The notes under the pieces were generated by a model. It was not told the DNA's origin, did not search any database, and worked only from the letters and a program-made list of their open reading frames with translations. A stretch of DNA of 64,000 nt, from NCBI GenBank assembly GCA_965218775.1, contig CBDCLS010000005.1, forward strand, positions 2,232,001 through 2,296,000, written 5' to 3'. This DNA comes from CAUZIZ01 sp965218775. GTDB lineage: Bacteria; Acidobacteriota; UBA6911; RPQK01; JAJDTT01. Numbering within the stretch: the stretch's first letter is position 1; every line of letters starts with the position of its first letter. Below, piece after piece: positions 63,014 through 64,000 of this stretch. Made by a program: the position numbers and the translations under genes.

Positions 63014-64000
63014 ATGTACATCACCTCCGTCCCCAACCGCGGCTCTCCCCCCGCCATCCTGCTGCGCGAGAGCTACCGCCAAGGCGGTCAGGTTAAGACC
63101 CGCACCCTTGCCAATCTCTCCAAGTTGCCCGCCGAAGCGATCGCCCTGCTGCGCCGCAGCCTTAAGGGGGAAACCCTGCTGGCCCCGGAGGACGCCTTCG
63201 AGGCCATCGCCTCCTTCCAGCAGGGACACGTCCAAGCCGTGCTCACGGCCATGCGCCGACTCGGCCTCCCCCAACTGCTGGCCTCGCGGCCCTCGCGTCA
63301 ACGCCAGTTGGTCTTGGCCCTGGTGGCGGCGCGCATCCTGGAACCAGCCAGTAAGCTGGCGACCACGCGCTGGTGGCAGGTCACCACCCTGCCCTCGGAG
63401 CTGGGAGTGGAGGAGGCCGACCAGGAGGACCTGTATGCGGCGCTGGACTGGTTAGGGCAACGCCAGGCGCCGATCGAGAAAAAGCTGGCCGCTCGACACC
63501 TCCGTGAGGACGGCCTGGCGCTGTACGATCTGACCTCCACCTACTTCGAGGGCACCACCTGTTCGCTGGCCAGCCTCGGGTACAATCGGGACGGAAAGCG
63601 CGGCAAGCTCCAGATCAACTACGGGTTGCTGACCAACCGCCGCGGGATTCCCGTCTCGGTCTCGGTCTTCGAGGGCAAGACCGGGGACCCGAAAACCCTG
63701 CTGCCGGAGGTGGACAAGCTCCGACAGCAGTTCGGGATCGAGCGGCTGGCCCTGGTGGGGGACCGGGGGATGATCACCCACAAACAGATCGATGCCCTGC
63801 GCCCGATCGACGGCATCGACTGGATCAGCGCGCTCCGCTCGGAGACCATCCGCAAGCTAGTGGAGGGCGGGGCGATCCAAAGGGGACTCTTCGATGAGCG
63901 CAACCTGTTCGAGCTCTCCCATCCGGACCTCCCCGGCGAACGACTCGTCGCCTGTCGGAATCCGGAGCTCGCCCAAAGACGGGCGCGCCACCGCAGCAGC
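63014..64000 (+). CDS. IS1634-family transposase, 5' part (runs off window)
   Basis: 329 residues are visible, starting MYITSVPNRGSPPAILLRES. The first third has the leader typical of IS1634 (GQVKTRTLANLSKLPAEAIA). The DDE-type core begins at LALYDLTSTYFEGTTCSLAS (first D) and continues RLALVGDRGMITHKQIDALR (second D). The frame is open to the last base, so the gene continues beyond the window with its 3' end and the IS right end. Confidence 0.9.
   Translation, partial: MYITSVPNRGSPPAILLRESYRQGGQVKTRTLANLSKLPAEAIALLRRSLKGETLLAPEDAFEAIASFQQGHVQAVLTAMRRLGLPQLLASRPSRQRQLVLALVAARILEPASKLATTRWWQVTTLPSELGVEEADQEDLYAALDWLGQRQAPIEKKLAARHLREDGLALYDLTSTYFEGTTCSLASLGYNRDGKRGKLQINYGLLTNRRGIPVSVSVFEGKTGDPKTLLPEVDKLRQQFGIERLALVGDRGMITHKQIDALRPIDGIDWISALRSETIRKLVEGGAIQRGLFDERNLFELSHPDLPGERLVACRNPELAQRRARHRSS

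Overview
The window looks like an IS-riddled chromosomal segment of an Acidobacteriota-type bacterium. The lineage call is an inference. It rests on a GWxTD-domain protein, a large TonB-dependent receptor with an N-terminal carboxypeptidase-regulatory domain, SBBP/IPTL-CTERM and PknB-type kinase fragments, and many phytanoyl-CoA dioxygenase, Gfo/Idh and DUF1080-like genes. Coding sequence is GC-rich, and a large share of the window is mobile DNA or broken genes. No CRISPR array, rRNA or complete tRNA was seen.

Layout. 1-6.5 kb holds the end of a GWxTD gene, a secreted sugar-hydrolase-like beta-propeller gene and a TonB-dependent receptor with a perfect palindrome at its ribosome binding site. 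An IS4-family element (6477-7811, 9-bp target duplication) sits just upstream. 7.85-9.95 kb and 39.56-41.66 kb are two 2100-bp copies of one IS in opposite orientation, coding for identical 591-residue transposases. The segment between them is inverted. An IS1380-family element is cut into 9953-11303 and 41667-42001, and the two parts plus the CTAG target add up to 1690 bp, the length of the intact copy at 33800-35489. The secreted hydrolase-like gene that this IS1380 element had entered is likewise split, with its signal-peptide end at 11304-11415 and its body at 42002-43588. Undoing the inversion restores a tandem run of three paralogous secreted genes.

Inside the inverted segment lie two phytanoyl-CoA dioxygenase genes (one cut by an IS481-like element), a luciferase-like monooxygenase, a GH10-like lipoprotein, two SDR genes in an operon, TPR proteins, a frameshifted and chimeric Ser/Thr kinase, and a DUF1080 / VOC / Gfo-Idh cluster. 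These suggest oxidative and sugar catabolism fed by outer-membrane uptake, but many members are damaged.

42-50 kb carries the broken paralogs, remnants of a defence locus (Abi_C protein, M48-type peptidase, 3' end of hsdR) and a 4.46-kb four-gene transposon (45504-49959) with TGTAACGCGTCAC ends. 50-57 kb holds an IPTL-CTERM/SBBP protein fragment, three unexplained ~250-bp direct repeats, a fatty-acid desaturase split by an IS256 element with an exact 8-bp duplication, a metallo-beta-lactamase-fold hydrolase and several MITEs. 57.4-60.8 kb is an IS21-family element with a third gene and multiple terminal repeats. 60.8-62.9 kb is a run of gene fragments, and an IS1634-type transposase runs off the right edge.

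Three MITE families are defined here with target duplications: family A (139 bp, AGGC), family B (181 bp, TAA) and family C (175 bp, CTAA). Family C has ends nearly the same as those of the resident IS1380 element.
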